Of a stretch of 25,516 nucleotides of DNA, positions 15,519 to 22,149 are shown piece after piece. This stretch comes from SIG440 sp045648205 (GTDB taxonomy: Bacteria; Bacillota; Clostridia; Monoglobales; Monoglobaceae): the NCBI GenBank assembly GCA_045648205.1, contig JAZRNM010000031.1, positions 1-25,516 of the forward strand. The letters run 5' to 3'. The translations under genes and the position numbers were made by a program. A model generated the notes under the pieces. It was not told where the DNA came from, did not search any database, and worked only from the letters and a program-made list of their open reading frames with translations. The first letter of the stretch is position 1; each line of letters opens with the position of its first letter.

Positions 15519-16791
15519 TGTCAAGCACCCCCTTAAGGAAATAAATCGTGTCAAGCTGCAAGCTGTTTGCCGCCTTGATTATTTCTGCTCTTGTTACCTT
15601 GTTAAGTCTTTCAAGAAATTCATCAACAGATTCAGTTTCGCCAAGGAGCAATCTTCCCATATAAAAGTCCTCTGTTGCCACAAGGCTGTCTTTGATGCTT
15701 CCTGTCTGAGTCTTAAAATATTTTTTCGCAGATTCAATTTCATCATCTGTGAAATCGCCCTTTTTCATAGCATCAAACTGGAGCATAATTTCATCATATG
15801 CATCACGGAACTTATCCGCTTCAATCCCCGCATTAATCTTCAAACAGCTTTTGTGTCTGTCAAAAGCAGAAAAGACATAATATGCAAGGCTCAACTTTTC
15901 ACGAACATTGTTGAACAGCTTTGAAAACGGGCTTCCTCCATATATGCACGAAAATAACATCATTGCATAATACTCATCCGAGGTCGGTTCAATACCGCAG
16001 TTGAAGCCCATGCACAGCTTGCTTTGTGAAACCTTCATTTCCTCACAAACATTTTTTATTTCTATGTTTTCTTCAGCATATGCGAGTTTTGTGGCATTTT
16101 CTGCAATCACTCTGTCTGAAAGAAACGATTTGAAATTATCTTCAATCTGTTTGGTGACAATTTTTTCATCAAAACTTCCGCTGACAAAGATATCGACTGC
16201 TGAAGTTTTCAAAACATCTCTGTAAAAAACATAAAGATTTTTTGCATCAATGCTTTCCAAATCCTCAACATATCCATAAGGGAAAATCCCATATGCGTCA
16301 TTTTCAAACATAATCTCATTGCATTTTACTGCCGCATATTCCTTTTTGTCATTAATCAGTCCAAGAATAAAGTTCTTTGCATTTTCCTTTTCCTGCTTGA
16401 CGAAAGCTTCGTCAAAGCCGCCATCTTTCACAACGGGGCAAAGTATAAACTCTTTCAAAAGCTCCGTCACATCACCTATGATGCTTTCACTTATAAAGCT
16501 GTCGCTTACAAACTGAACAGAAAACCTCAGGATGGCATTGTCACCACGCTTGCCGATGTCTGCACCTATGCCCGCACCATAAAGCTCCTCTGCCCGCCTT
16601 GAAAGGTCTGCCATTGTGGGATACTTCTCACTGCCTCTCTTCAGAATTCTCGGCAGCAATGCCGCTTTTGTAATGGTATCACGTCTGAGTGGCATTCTGA
16701 AATATACACTCATCACATTGGTCTTGAACTTCTCTGTTTCAAGAAAGTGCAGATTAACTCCCTTTGATATTTCAAAACTTTTTCTTTCCAA
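15508..16791 (-). CDS. ymfF: M16 family peptidase-like subunit without the zinc motif (YmfF-like)
   Basis: A 427-residue M16-fold protein. The place where HxxEH should occur (the helix after RRDTITKAALLPRILKRG) has no such motif, so this is the non-catalytic partner. The conserved GSEKYPTMADLSRRAEELYGA block matches YmfF-type proteins. It likely forms a heterodimer with the next gene, as in processing peptidases of this family. The start codon is TTG at 16791; a TGA two codons upstream rules out a longer form, and AAGGAG lies ten bases before it. The 48-base gap to the zinc permease gene shows no terminator, so read-through from the zinc operon is possible. Confidence 0.88.
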   Translation of the reverse strand: MERKSFEISKGVNLHFLETEKFKTNVMSVYFRMPLRRDTITKAALLPRILKRGSEKYPTMADLSRRAEELYGAGIGADIGKRGDNAILRFSVQFVSDSFISESIIGDVTELLKEFILCPVVKDGGFDEAFVKQEKENAKNFILGLINDKKEYAAVKCNEIMFENDAYGIFPYGYVEDLESIDAKNLYVFYRDVLKTSAVDIFVSGSFDEKIVTKQIEDNFKSFLSDRVIAENATKLAYAEENIEIKNVCEEMKVSQSKLCMGFNCGIEPTSDEYYAMMLFSCIYGGSPFSKLFNNVREKLSLAYYVFSAFDRHKSCLKINAGIEADKFRDAYDEIMLQFDAMKKGDFTDDEIESAKKYFKTQTGSIKDSLVATEDFYMGRLLLGETESVDEFLERLNKVTRAEIIKAANSLQLDTIYFLKGVLDSEV

Positions 16792-16839
16792 AATGTGTCA
16801 ACTCCTTCTTGCTAATATATATATAATTTGCTGTGTTAC

Positions 16840-17688
16840 TTATATTTTTATCAGCTTTCCTATGCAGAAAAACAAAAGAAAGCTCACAATATTTACCGCT
16901 ACAATTGACGGACCGACAGGAACCGACAAAACAATGGATATGATTATTCCAAGCAATGCACAAATCACCGAAACAACTGCAGAACAAATGGTAACCAGTC
17001 GGAAACTTCTGAACACCCGCATAGTTGAAAGGGCGGGGAAAATAATCAGTGCCGACACAAGAAGCGAGCCTACAAGGTTCATTGCAAGAACAATTATAAC
17101 CGATGTAACCACTGCAATCAGAGTGTTATAAATCTCTGCCTTTATTCCCATTGCATTTGCAAAGCTTTCATCGAAGGCAACTGCGAAAATTTTGTTGTAA
17201 AGCAAAACAAAAAGCACAATAACAACCACAGAAAGAACAACACACAGTGCTACGTCAAGCTTTGACAAGGTCAATATTGCAGTTGCTCCAAACAATGTGC
17301 CGCAGACATCACCTGAAACATTGGCAGAAACGGGGAAAATATTCAAAAGCAGATAACCAATTGCCAAAGCACCCACCGACACCATTGCAACAGATGCGTC
17401 GCCATTCACCTTTGTTTTTTGTCCTGCCCTCAAAAGCAAAACAGAAAGCAATGCCGTAACGGGAAGAACAACAATCAGCTCATTTGAAATTCCAAGCACC
17501 GCCGAAACAGCCAACGCACCAAAAGCCGCGTGTGAAAGACCGTCGCCGATGAATGAAAAGCGTTTGAGAACAAGTGTAACGCCAAAAAGAGCCGCACAAA
17601 GCGCAATAAGCACGCCCACCACGAGGGCATATCTTACAAACTCATATTCAAAATAATAGGAAATCAGACTTGATATATTGTTATTCAC
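16840..17688 (-). CDS. znuB: Zinc (metal) ABC transporter permease, ZnuB/AdcB family
   Basis: An integral membrane protein of the ABC-3 metal permease family, about 282 residues with roughly eight hydrophobic helices. Family marks are KRFSFIGDGLSHAAFGALA in the first cytoplasmic loop and FDESFANAMGI, the segment contacting the ATPase. I place the start at the GTG at 17688, which has AAAGGAG about ten bases upstream and overlaps the ATPase gene by 8 bases; a TTG at 17733 would give 15 more residues with no good ribosome site. It forms the membrane channel for metal delivered by the lipoprotein. Zinc is inferred from the operon and not from the permease itself. Confidence 0.92.
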   Translation of the reverse strand: MNNNISSLISYYFEYEFVRYALVVGVLIALCAALFGVTLVLKRFSFIGDGLSHAAFGALAVSAVLGISNELIVVLPVTALLSVLLLRAGQKTKVNGDASVAMVSVGALAIGYLLLNIFPVSANVSGDVCGTLFGATAILTLSKLDVALCVVLSVVVIVLFVLLYNKIFAVAFDESFANAMGIKAEIYNTLIAVVTSVIIVLAMNLVGSLLVSALIIFPALSTMRVFRSFRLVTICSAVVSVICALLGIIISIVLSVPVGPSIVAVNIVSFLLFFCIGKLIKI

Positions 17689-18406
17689 CTCTGAAGCACT
17701 CCTTTCCGCAAGCACCCAAAAATGCTTTTCCAATATGACTGTCTATATAGTCATCGGTGTCACCAAAGAACAACGGCTTGTTTCCTATATGAAGAATGTG
17801 TTTTGAATACTTAACCGCCGCTCTTATATCGTGAGAAACCATAACAATTGTTATGCCATCTTTTTTGTTGAGTTCTGAAACCACCGAGTACATTTCGCCG
17901 GTTGCCACCGGGTCAAGCCCTGAGGCAGGCTCGTCAAGAAGAAGAATTTTGTCGGATGCACAAAGTGCTCTTGCCAGCAAAACTCTCTGCTGCTGACCTC
18001 CTGACAGCTCACGATAGCATCTGTTTGACAAATTTGAGATTCCCAGTTTCTTCATATTTGTTTCAGCAATAATTTTGTCTTTTCTTGAGAAAAAAACTCG
18101 CCCTTTTGATTTCCCAAGGCAACCCGAAAGGACAATTTCCCGAACTGACGCGGGAAAATCTCTCTGCACCTCTGTCTGTTGAGGAAGGTATCCAATCCCA
18201 CCATCAAGAATATCCTTATCAAGAATAATATCTCCGCTCATTGGTGGCACAAGGTTCAGCATAGCCTTAATCAGTGTGCTTTTCCCTGCTCCATTTTCAC
18301 CAACAATGCAGAGATAATCACCCTTTTCAACCGAGAATGAAATTTCATCGGCAACCACTCGTCCCTCATATCCAAGAGCAATATTGTTGCATTTAATCTG
18401 TGCCAT
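17681..18406 (-). CDS. znuC: Zinc (metal) ABC transporter ATP-binding protein, ZnuC family
   Basis: A 241-residue ABC ATPase. Walker A is GENGAGKST at residues 36-44, the Q-loop is in YLPQQTE, the signature is LSGGQQQRV, Walker B is ILLLDEPASGLD, and the switch His is in MVSHDI. This is complete and of normal length for metal-uptake ATPases. GGAGG stands six bases before the ATG. It lies 14 bases downstream of the lipoprotein gene and overlaps the permease gene, so all three parts are made together. Confidence 0.95.
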   Translation of the reverse strand: MAQIKCNNIALGYEGRVVADEISFSVEKGDYLCIVGENGAGKSTLIKAMLNLVPPMSGDIILDKDILDGGIGYLPQQTEVQRDFPASVREIVLSGCLGKSKGRVFFSRKDKIIAETNMKKLGISNLSNRCYRELSGGQQQRVLLARALCASDKILLLDEPASGLDPVATGEMYSVVSELNKKDGITIVMVSHDIRAAVKYSKHILHIGNKPLFFGDTDDYIDSHIGKAFLGACGKECFRGE

Positions 18407-18420
18407 ATTTACCCTCCGTA

Positions 18421-19353
18421 CTATTTGAGTGCCTCACTGAAGGCATCAAGATTTTTTGTCATAATTTCCATGTAGCTTGCACCTTGTCTGATTTCATATT
18501 CACCAATTGACTGACATGAATTCATAATGGCAATTTTTGCTGTTTTCTTTTCTGTGTTTTTAATAACTGTATCTGCCACCGATTGATTTGAATTTTCCAA
18601 AACAAGGATTGTTTCCTTGTCAAATTCATTAACCTTTTCAACAAGCCTTGCGACAACCTCAAAGCTCGCATCGGTATCTGCCGAACAGCCCGTGAATGCA
18701 GCAACCGCATTCACGCCGTAATCCTCTGTCAGATACAAAAACGGGAACCTGTCCGCAAAGATAACCGTTTTGTCTGAAGACATCTCTGCTGCCTCTTTGT
18801 ATTGTTCATCAAGTTCATCGAGTTTCAGATTATATGCTATCTTATTCTTTTTAAATCCCTCCGCATTTTCAGGAACCAATTCACAAACAGCATCTGTGAT
18901 AGCTTCAACCGACATTTTGGCAAGCCTAAGCGAAAGCCAGATGTGTTCATCATAATCTGCCTCGTGTCCGTGATGGTGTTCACCTTGTTCAGAAATAAGC
19001 TCCTCTTGTACCGCATCAAAAAGACGCAGGGCATTAACTTCGTTCTCTTTTATAATCTCCTCTGTCCACTTGTCAGAGATTCCTCCATTATATACAAACA
19101 AATCACAGTTGTGGATTTTTGCAATATCCCAAGCCGAAGGTTGATAACTGTGAAGGTCACCGCTCTTTGACAAAAGTTCTACCTCAAACCCCTCATTTTC
19201 AGAACCAATTATCTCCCTCGCCCAATCAAAAGCAGGAAAGGTGGTGCAGACAATCGAAATCTTTTCGCTTTCTTGTTGTATTTTTCCAGCACCGCAAGCT
19301 GAAAGAAGGGTTGCCGCAATTAAAACAAGCCCCATTATTATTCTTCGTTTCAC
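18421..19353 (-). CDS. znuA: Zinc-binding lipoprotein of the metal ABC transporter, ZnuA/AdcA family
   Basis: A 310-residue cluster A-I substrate-binding protein. The N-terminus is a lipoprotein signal: basic KRR, a hydrophobic stretch, lipobox LSAC with the modified Cys20. Likely metal ligands are His68 (in DLHSYQPS) and His137 (in DEHIWLS). A short histidine-rich loop, EHHHGHEADYDEH, lies before His137; such loops are typical of zinc-specific members. Later conserved parts include FADRFPFLYLTEDYG. The start is GTG at 19353 with GGAGGG six bases upstream. It follows the Fur-family gene by 12 bases. Manganese is a less likely alternative. Confidence 0.93.
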   Translation of the reverse strand: MKRRIIMGLVLIAATLLSACGAGKIQQESEKISIVCTTFPAFDWAREIIGSENEGFEVELLSKSGDLHSYQPSAWDIAKIHNCDLFVYNGGISDKWTEEIIKENEVNALRLFDAVQEELISEQGEHHHGHEADYDEHIWLSLRLAKMSVEAITDAVCELVPENAEGFKKNKIAYNLKLDELDEQYKEAAEMSSDKTVIFADRFPFLYLTEDYGVNAVAAFTGCSADTDASFEVVARLVEKVNEFDKETILVLENSNQSVADTVIKNTEKKTAKIAIMNSCQSIGEYEIRQGASYMEIMTKNLDAFSEALK

Positions 19354-19365
19354 ACTTCACCCTCC

Positions 19366-19770
19366 TTATTTTTTGCAATTCTCACAAGTGCCCACAAGCA
19401 CCGTGTGTTTCTTGTCAACCTCAAAATGATTATTCCTCATTACCTCAGCCATAAACCTCAATGACTCATTGTCTTCCATATGCAAAAGTCTGCCGCAATC
19501 CATACACTTCATATGCAAATGCGACGCACAATTTCCGTGCGTTGCAATCCGATAAGTGAATTTTCGATTATATTCACCCGCAATTCTTATTACAGTTCCG
19601 TCATCGGTCATTTTTTGAATGAGCCTGTAAACCGTGCTTTTTCCGGGGGCATCCTCGGGATATTCCCGATTTAGCGCACTTGCCAGTTCCTCAACGGTGA
19701 AATCTTTATCATAGTTTTCCGCGAGAAAATCTGTAATCTTTTTCTTTTGAGCGGTTTGGTACGACGCCAC
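19366..19770 (-). CDS. zur: Fur-family metal regulator, probably Zur
   Basis: A 134-residue Fur-superfamily repressor. The winged helix covers the first 75 residues, with the recognition helix region GKSTVYRLIQKMTDDG. The C-terminal dimerization domain has structural zinc cysteines C89-x2-C92 and C129-x2-C132 and several histidines (His78, 84, 86, 97, 115) as possible regulatory ligands. Zur rather than Fur or PerR is inferred from being the first gene of a zinc uptake operon. The start is GTG at 19770 with AGGGGG eight bases upstream. Its own promoter carries a Fur-type palindrome, which indicates autoregulation. Confidence 0.88.
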   Translation of the reverse strand: MASYQTAQKKKITDFLAENYDKDFTVEELASALNREYPEDAPGKSTVYRLIQKMTDDGTVIRIAGEYNRKFTYRIATHGNCASHLHMKCMDCGRLLHMEDNESLRFMAEVMRNNHFEVDKKHTVLVGTCENCKK

Positions 19771-19791
19771 AACTCTAGCCCCCTTTCAAAA

Positions 19792-19808
19792 TTGAGAATA
19801 ACTCTCAA
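19792..19808 (-). promoter_or_regulatory. Fur/Zur-type operator over the start point of the zinc operon
   Basis: TTGAGAATAACTCTCAA is an 8-1-8 inverted repeat with one mismatch. Its 15-base core TGAGAATAACTCTCA has the 7-1-7 layout of Fur-family boxes. It begins 4 bases downstream of the -10 element and covers the expected transcription start, the classic position for repression. Confidence 0.8.
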
Positions 19809-19811
19809 ATT

Positions 19812-19840
19812 ATTATATATATCTATGGCAAAAATGTCAA
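19812..19840 (-). promoter_or_regulatory. Consensus sigma-A promoter of zur-znuACB
   Basis: On the minus strand: TTGACA (19835-19840), exactly 17 bases, TATAAT (19812-19817). Both hexamers match the consensus fully. This is a strong promoter expected to be held down by the operator at 19792-19808 when zinc is sufficient. Confidence 0.9.
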
Positions 19841-19855
19841 GAAAATTCCAAAAAT

Positions 19856-19884
19856 ATTGGGCTATGCAATATGCATAGCCCAAT
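19856..19884 (-). terminator. Intrinsic terminator after azlD
   Basis: ATTGGGCTATGC (19856-19867) and GCATAGCCCAAT (19873-19884) form a perfect 12-bp stem with a 5-base loop, starting 2 bases after the azlD stop. On the minus strand it is followed by ATTTTT and further T-rich sequence. It separates azlCD from the zinc operon promoter 16 bases downstream. Confidence 0.85.
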
Positions 19885-19886
19885 TC

Positions 19887-20192
19887 TCAAAATAATCCTG
19901 CAAGAAAAGCCGCAAAACAAGCACAGATGGCAACAACCAAGAGCGAACATCTCTTATATGCCAGAACAAAAGCCACTGCCGTGCCCGCAACAGAAGTTAA
20001 AATATTTCCCGTCGACCAGAATATATAAGGAAAGGTCATTGTCCCCAGAACCGCATAGGGAACATAAAACAAAAAACTTCTTATGTAGACTGACTTGATT
20101 TTGCTTCGCATCAGGGTGAAGGGTATCATTCTGACAAAATATGTCACCAATGCCATAGCACCAAGATACATCCAGAATTCTTTTGTCATCAT
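19887..20192 (-). CDS. azlD: AzlD family branched-chain amino acid transport subunit
   Basis: A 101-residue membrane protein with three to four hydrophobic helices, of the AzlD family. The opening MYLGAMALVTYFVRMIPF and the middle YVPYAVLGTMTFPYIF are typical. AzlD works with AzlC to export branched-chain amino acids or their analogues. Its start overlaps the azlC stop by 4 bases (ATGA), so the two are co-translated. A strong terminator follows directly. Confidence 0.93.
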   Translation of the reverse strand: MMTKEFWMYLGAMALVTYFVRMIPFTLMRSKIKSVYIRSFLFYVPYAVLGTMTFPYIFWSTGNILTSVAGTAVAFVLAYKRCSLLVVAICACFAAFLAGLF

Positions 20193-20920
20193 TCAGCCTC
20201 CTCCTCGTCGTCTTCTGTACCTTTCGGGGCAATATATGCCATAATTCCCGCCGCTGCAAAGGCACAGATTATGATGGAAAATCCCTGGGACAGTCCATCA
20301 AATATGGGTATAAAGTAAAAACCACAACTCAAGATTGATGAAATCAGCACCGTCATAAGAACTCCCTTGTCATCGCGGGACGGGGGAACAATGATTGCGA
20401 CAAACATACTGTAAATCGCAATGCCAAGCGCCGAGCAAACACTCTGGGGCAAAATCTGCCCTGCATATGCACCAAGAGCCGTACCTAAAGCCCAACCAAA
20501 ATATGGCAATGTTATCAGCCCATACATAAATCGTCGCCCAATCAATCCCCTCTCCGCTGCTGCCACTGCAAAAATCTCATCGGTAATGCCAAATGAAGTG
20601 GTAAGCCTGTGAAAAGTGTTGAAACTTTTATCAAGCTTTTGAGTAAGCGCCAAACCCATCAGACAGTATCTGATGTTGATTACAAGCTGCGCCAGAATCA
20701 TCTCAAGCATTGTGCCGCAGGCGGCTATAATTCCAATCCCCGCCACTTGCCCTGCCGAAGTCAGGTTTGTCATCGAAATGAGTATTGCCTCAAAACCAAA
20801 AAGACCCTTTGCCACAGCTGTTATGCCAAATCCAAAGGAAACTGACAGATAACCCAGGGCAATTGGGAGTCCTTTGTTGAGTCCATAAATATATGAGTTT
20901 TGTAAATTTTGTCTTTCCAT
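20189..20920 (-). CDS. azlC: AzlC family branched-chain amino acid exporter subunit
   Basis: A 243-residue polytopic membrane protein of the AzlC family. Recognisable parts are GLPIALGYLSVSFGFGITAVAKGL at the N-terminus, TNLTSAGQVAGIGIIAACGTMLEM, INIRYCLMGLALTQKLD and SFGITDEIFAVAA. An acidic tail (DDEEEAE) ends the protein. The ribosome site in front of the ATG at 20920 is weak (GGTG only), and I see no convincing promoter in the 125-base gap upstream, where one copy of the dispersed 18-base repeat lies. No Lrp-type regulator is adjacent. Confidence 0.94.
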   Translation of the reverse strand: MERQNLQNSYIYGLNKGLPIALGYLSVSFGFGITAVAKGLFGFEAILISMTNLTSAGQVAGIGIIAACGTMLEMILAQLVINIRYCLMGLALTQKLDKSFNTFHRLTTSFGITDEIFAVAAAERGLIGRRFMYGLITLPYFGWALGTALGAYAGQILPQSVCSALGIAIYSMFVAIIVPPSRDDKGVLMTVLISSILSCGFYFIPIFDGLSQGFSIIICAFAAAGIMAYIAPKGTEDDEEEAE

Positions 20921-21002
20921 ATCGCACCATTTTTGAAAATATTTTTACCACTTGGTCTTTATTGCGACACATAAGGTTTAGATGCAATTATTTTTTCACC
21001 TT

Positions 21003-21020
21003 AGTTCGTGTCTAGTTAGG
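21003..21020. repeat. Copy 1 of a dispersed 18-base repeat
   Basis: Plus-strand sequence AGTTCGTGTCTAGTTAGG, matching copies at 21411 and 22098 with a few changes. It lies 25 bases beyond the stop of the 107-residue membrane protein gene, in the gap before azlC. Confidence 0.6.
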
Positions 21021-21045
21021 TCAAAAAAATTATTCTATCTTTACA

Positions 21046-21369
21046 TTAAATTTCCATGTTGTTTTCATCCTCAACATCCACAAATACAAACTTTTTAATA
21101 AATAAAAATACCAATCGTTTGTGTTTAGGAAAATTTCTAATCAAATATAGTGTAAATATTGGATTTGCAACACAGATAACATAAGATAGTATTGATACTA
21201 CCAAACCAATCCAACGACTGCTTTCTGGTTCAACCTTATCATAAAACAATGCAATATACATAAATACTACTCCGCATACAAGCATAATAATACTAAAATA
21301 TATTATACTAAAAATCATATATTTTTTATATTCAGGTTTTATTTTATTATTAAAAAAATCTTTATTCAT
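21046..21369 (-). CDS. Small membrane protein of unknown function
   Basis: A 107-residue protein read from the ATG at 21369, where GAGG is about nine bases upstream; an ATG 33 bases earlier is possible. Two long hydrophobic helices (about residues 18-43 and 55-82) flank a short polar loop, and the C-terminal part is first basic (KHKRLVFLFIKKF) then acidic (DVEDENNMEI). I recognise no family. The gene is clearly richer in A and T than the azl and znu genes, which suggests recent acquisition or weak selection. It sits between two copies of the short repeat. An orphan membrane protein is as much as can be said. Confidence 0.65.
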   Translation of the reverse strand: MNKDFFNNKIKPEYKKYMIFSIIYFSIIMLVCGVVFMYIALFYDKVEPESSRWIGLVVSILSYVICVANPIFTLYLIRNFPKHKRLVFLFIKKFVFVDVEDENNMEI

Positions 21370-21410
21370 ATATTCTGTCCTCATTTCGACATTTTTCGTC
21401 ATTTATTAAT

Positions 21411-21428
21411 AGCTCGTGTCAAGTCAGG
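21411..21428. repeat. Copy 2 of the dispersed 18-base repeat
   Basis: Plus-strand AGCTCGTGTCAAGTCAGG. Its inner ten bases GTGTCAAGTC (21416-21425) recur as a perfect inverted copy at 21586-21595, so the two bracket the structured gap between the small membrane protein genes. It is 42 bases upstream of the 107-residue gene start. Confidence 0.65.
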
Positions 21429-21559
21429 AGAACAGTGAATATTAGGACCTACTACTTTTTCCTGATTTTTTCACTGTAGTTTTTCCGAACAAAATTCTTT
21501 AGAACCCGCGAGAATACTGGATTTTCTCGCTCCGATGATATATGTAAATATAATAAATC
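21424..21559. other. Gene-free segment rich in inverted repeats
   Basis: Within the 243-base gap between the two small membrane protein genes I see several inverted repeats. ACAGTGA (21432-21438) pairs with TCACTGT (21471-21477). TCAGGA (21424-21429) pairs with TCCTGA (21460-21465); these two pairings cross, so they are either alternatives or a pseudoknot. GCGAGAA (21508-21514) pairs with TTCTCGC (21524-21530), and CCGAT (21532-21536) with ATCGG (21555-21559). No open frame of note lies here. It may be a small transposon-like remnant, an untranslated RNA or a terminator/leader; the sequence does not decide. Confidence 0.4.
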
Positions 21560-21585
21560 GGCAAACTATTCTTTTAAATTGTATG

Positions 21586-21595
21586 GACTTGACAC
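21586..21595. repeat. Inverted copy of the repeat core
   Basis: GACTTGACAC is the exact reverse complement of bases 21416-21425. It lies 17 bases beyond the stop of the 150-residue membrane protein gene and closes the structured segment on its right side. Confidence 0.55.
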
Positions 21596-21612
21596 AAGTA
21601 AAAATGTACTCA

Positions 21613-22065
21613 TTAATTTTGTGCATTAACGTTTTCTTTTTTGTTTTTAATTGTATTGATAGTTATTGCAACTACTGTACCCACTCCTGCTCCAACAGGA
21701 AATGAAGATGTAGCATAGTTAATAAAATCAAAACTACCTCCAATTAAGAATATAACTACCAACAATAAAATTATCACATAAAACAATATACTTAAAAGCA
21801 AAAATGAAAACAAATATTTAATCGAATTGTATCTTAACAAAAGAATTGGAACAAATGCTGACACAACAGCCCCAATACATAATACTGCATCATATCGAAT
21901 ACCATTTATAATTTCTTCTTTTCCGTCTTTACCTATGAATTCTTCAAAACCAGTTAACCTTAAAACTACATATGTAAAAAGAATACATAATAACACTGAC
22001 AAGAATGCTTGTACAAGTGCAGATATACTTGCAGTTTTATATGAAGATATGCGTAGTTTTTTCAT
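21613..22065 (-). CDS. Small four-helix membrane protein of unknown function
   Basis: A 150-residue protein from the ATG at 22065, which has AAGGAG eight bases upstream; a GTG nine bases earlier is in frame but within the ribosome site. Four hydrophobic segments are visible: about residues 13-39, 60-82, 84-110 and 122-142. Between the first two is a charged loop (EEFIGKDGKEEIINGIRYD), and the tail is polar (KNKKENVNAQN). No family is recognised. It is A/T-rich like its neighbour at 21046-21369 and, like it, has a copy of the short repeat just upstream. The two may have arrived together. Confidence 0.65.
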   Translation of the reverse strand: MKKLRISSYKTASISALVQAFLSVLLCILFTYVVLRLTGFEEFIGKDGKEEIINGIRYDAVLCIGAVVSAFVPILLLRYNSIKYLFSFLLLSILFYVIILLLVVIFLIGGSFDFINYATSSFPVGAGVGTVVAITINTIKNKKENVNAQN

Positions 22066-22097
22066 AGAGTTCACTCCTTCTATACATTTTTCGACAA

Positions 22098-22115
22098 AGT
22101 TCGTGTCAAGACCGG
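22098..22115. repeat. Copy 3 of the dispersed 18-base repeat
   Basis: Plus-strand AGTTCGTGTCAAGACCGG, in the same orientation as copies 1 and 2. On the minus strand it gives TTGACA spaced 17 bases from TGTATA, but a start from that pair would fall inside the ribosome binding site of the 150-residue gene, so it is not a convincing promoter. Confidence 0.6.
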
Positions 22116-22149
22116 ATTAAAAAATGTGGCTAAACCAAATTTAATTTCA

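Noticed and set aside
16792..16839. A separate promoter or terminator between znuB and ymfF
   Set aside because: The 48 bases contain only an alternating A/T stretch and the ribosome site; no hairpin or paired -35/-10 could be supported.
22081..22108. Promoter TTGACA-17-TGTATA in front of the 150-residue membrane protein gene
   Set aside because: The start point would fall within the AAGGAG site a few bases before the ATG, leaving no usable leader; the -10 match is also poor.
21003..22115. Integron attC-like sites or a CRISPR array made from the short repeats
   Set aside because: No consistent GTTRRRY/RYYYAAC core pairs occur in the copies, spacing is hundreds of bases and irregular, and there is no integrase or Cas gene in the window.
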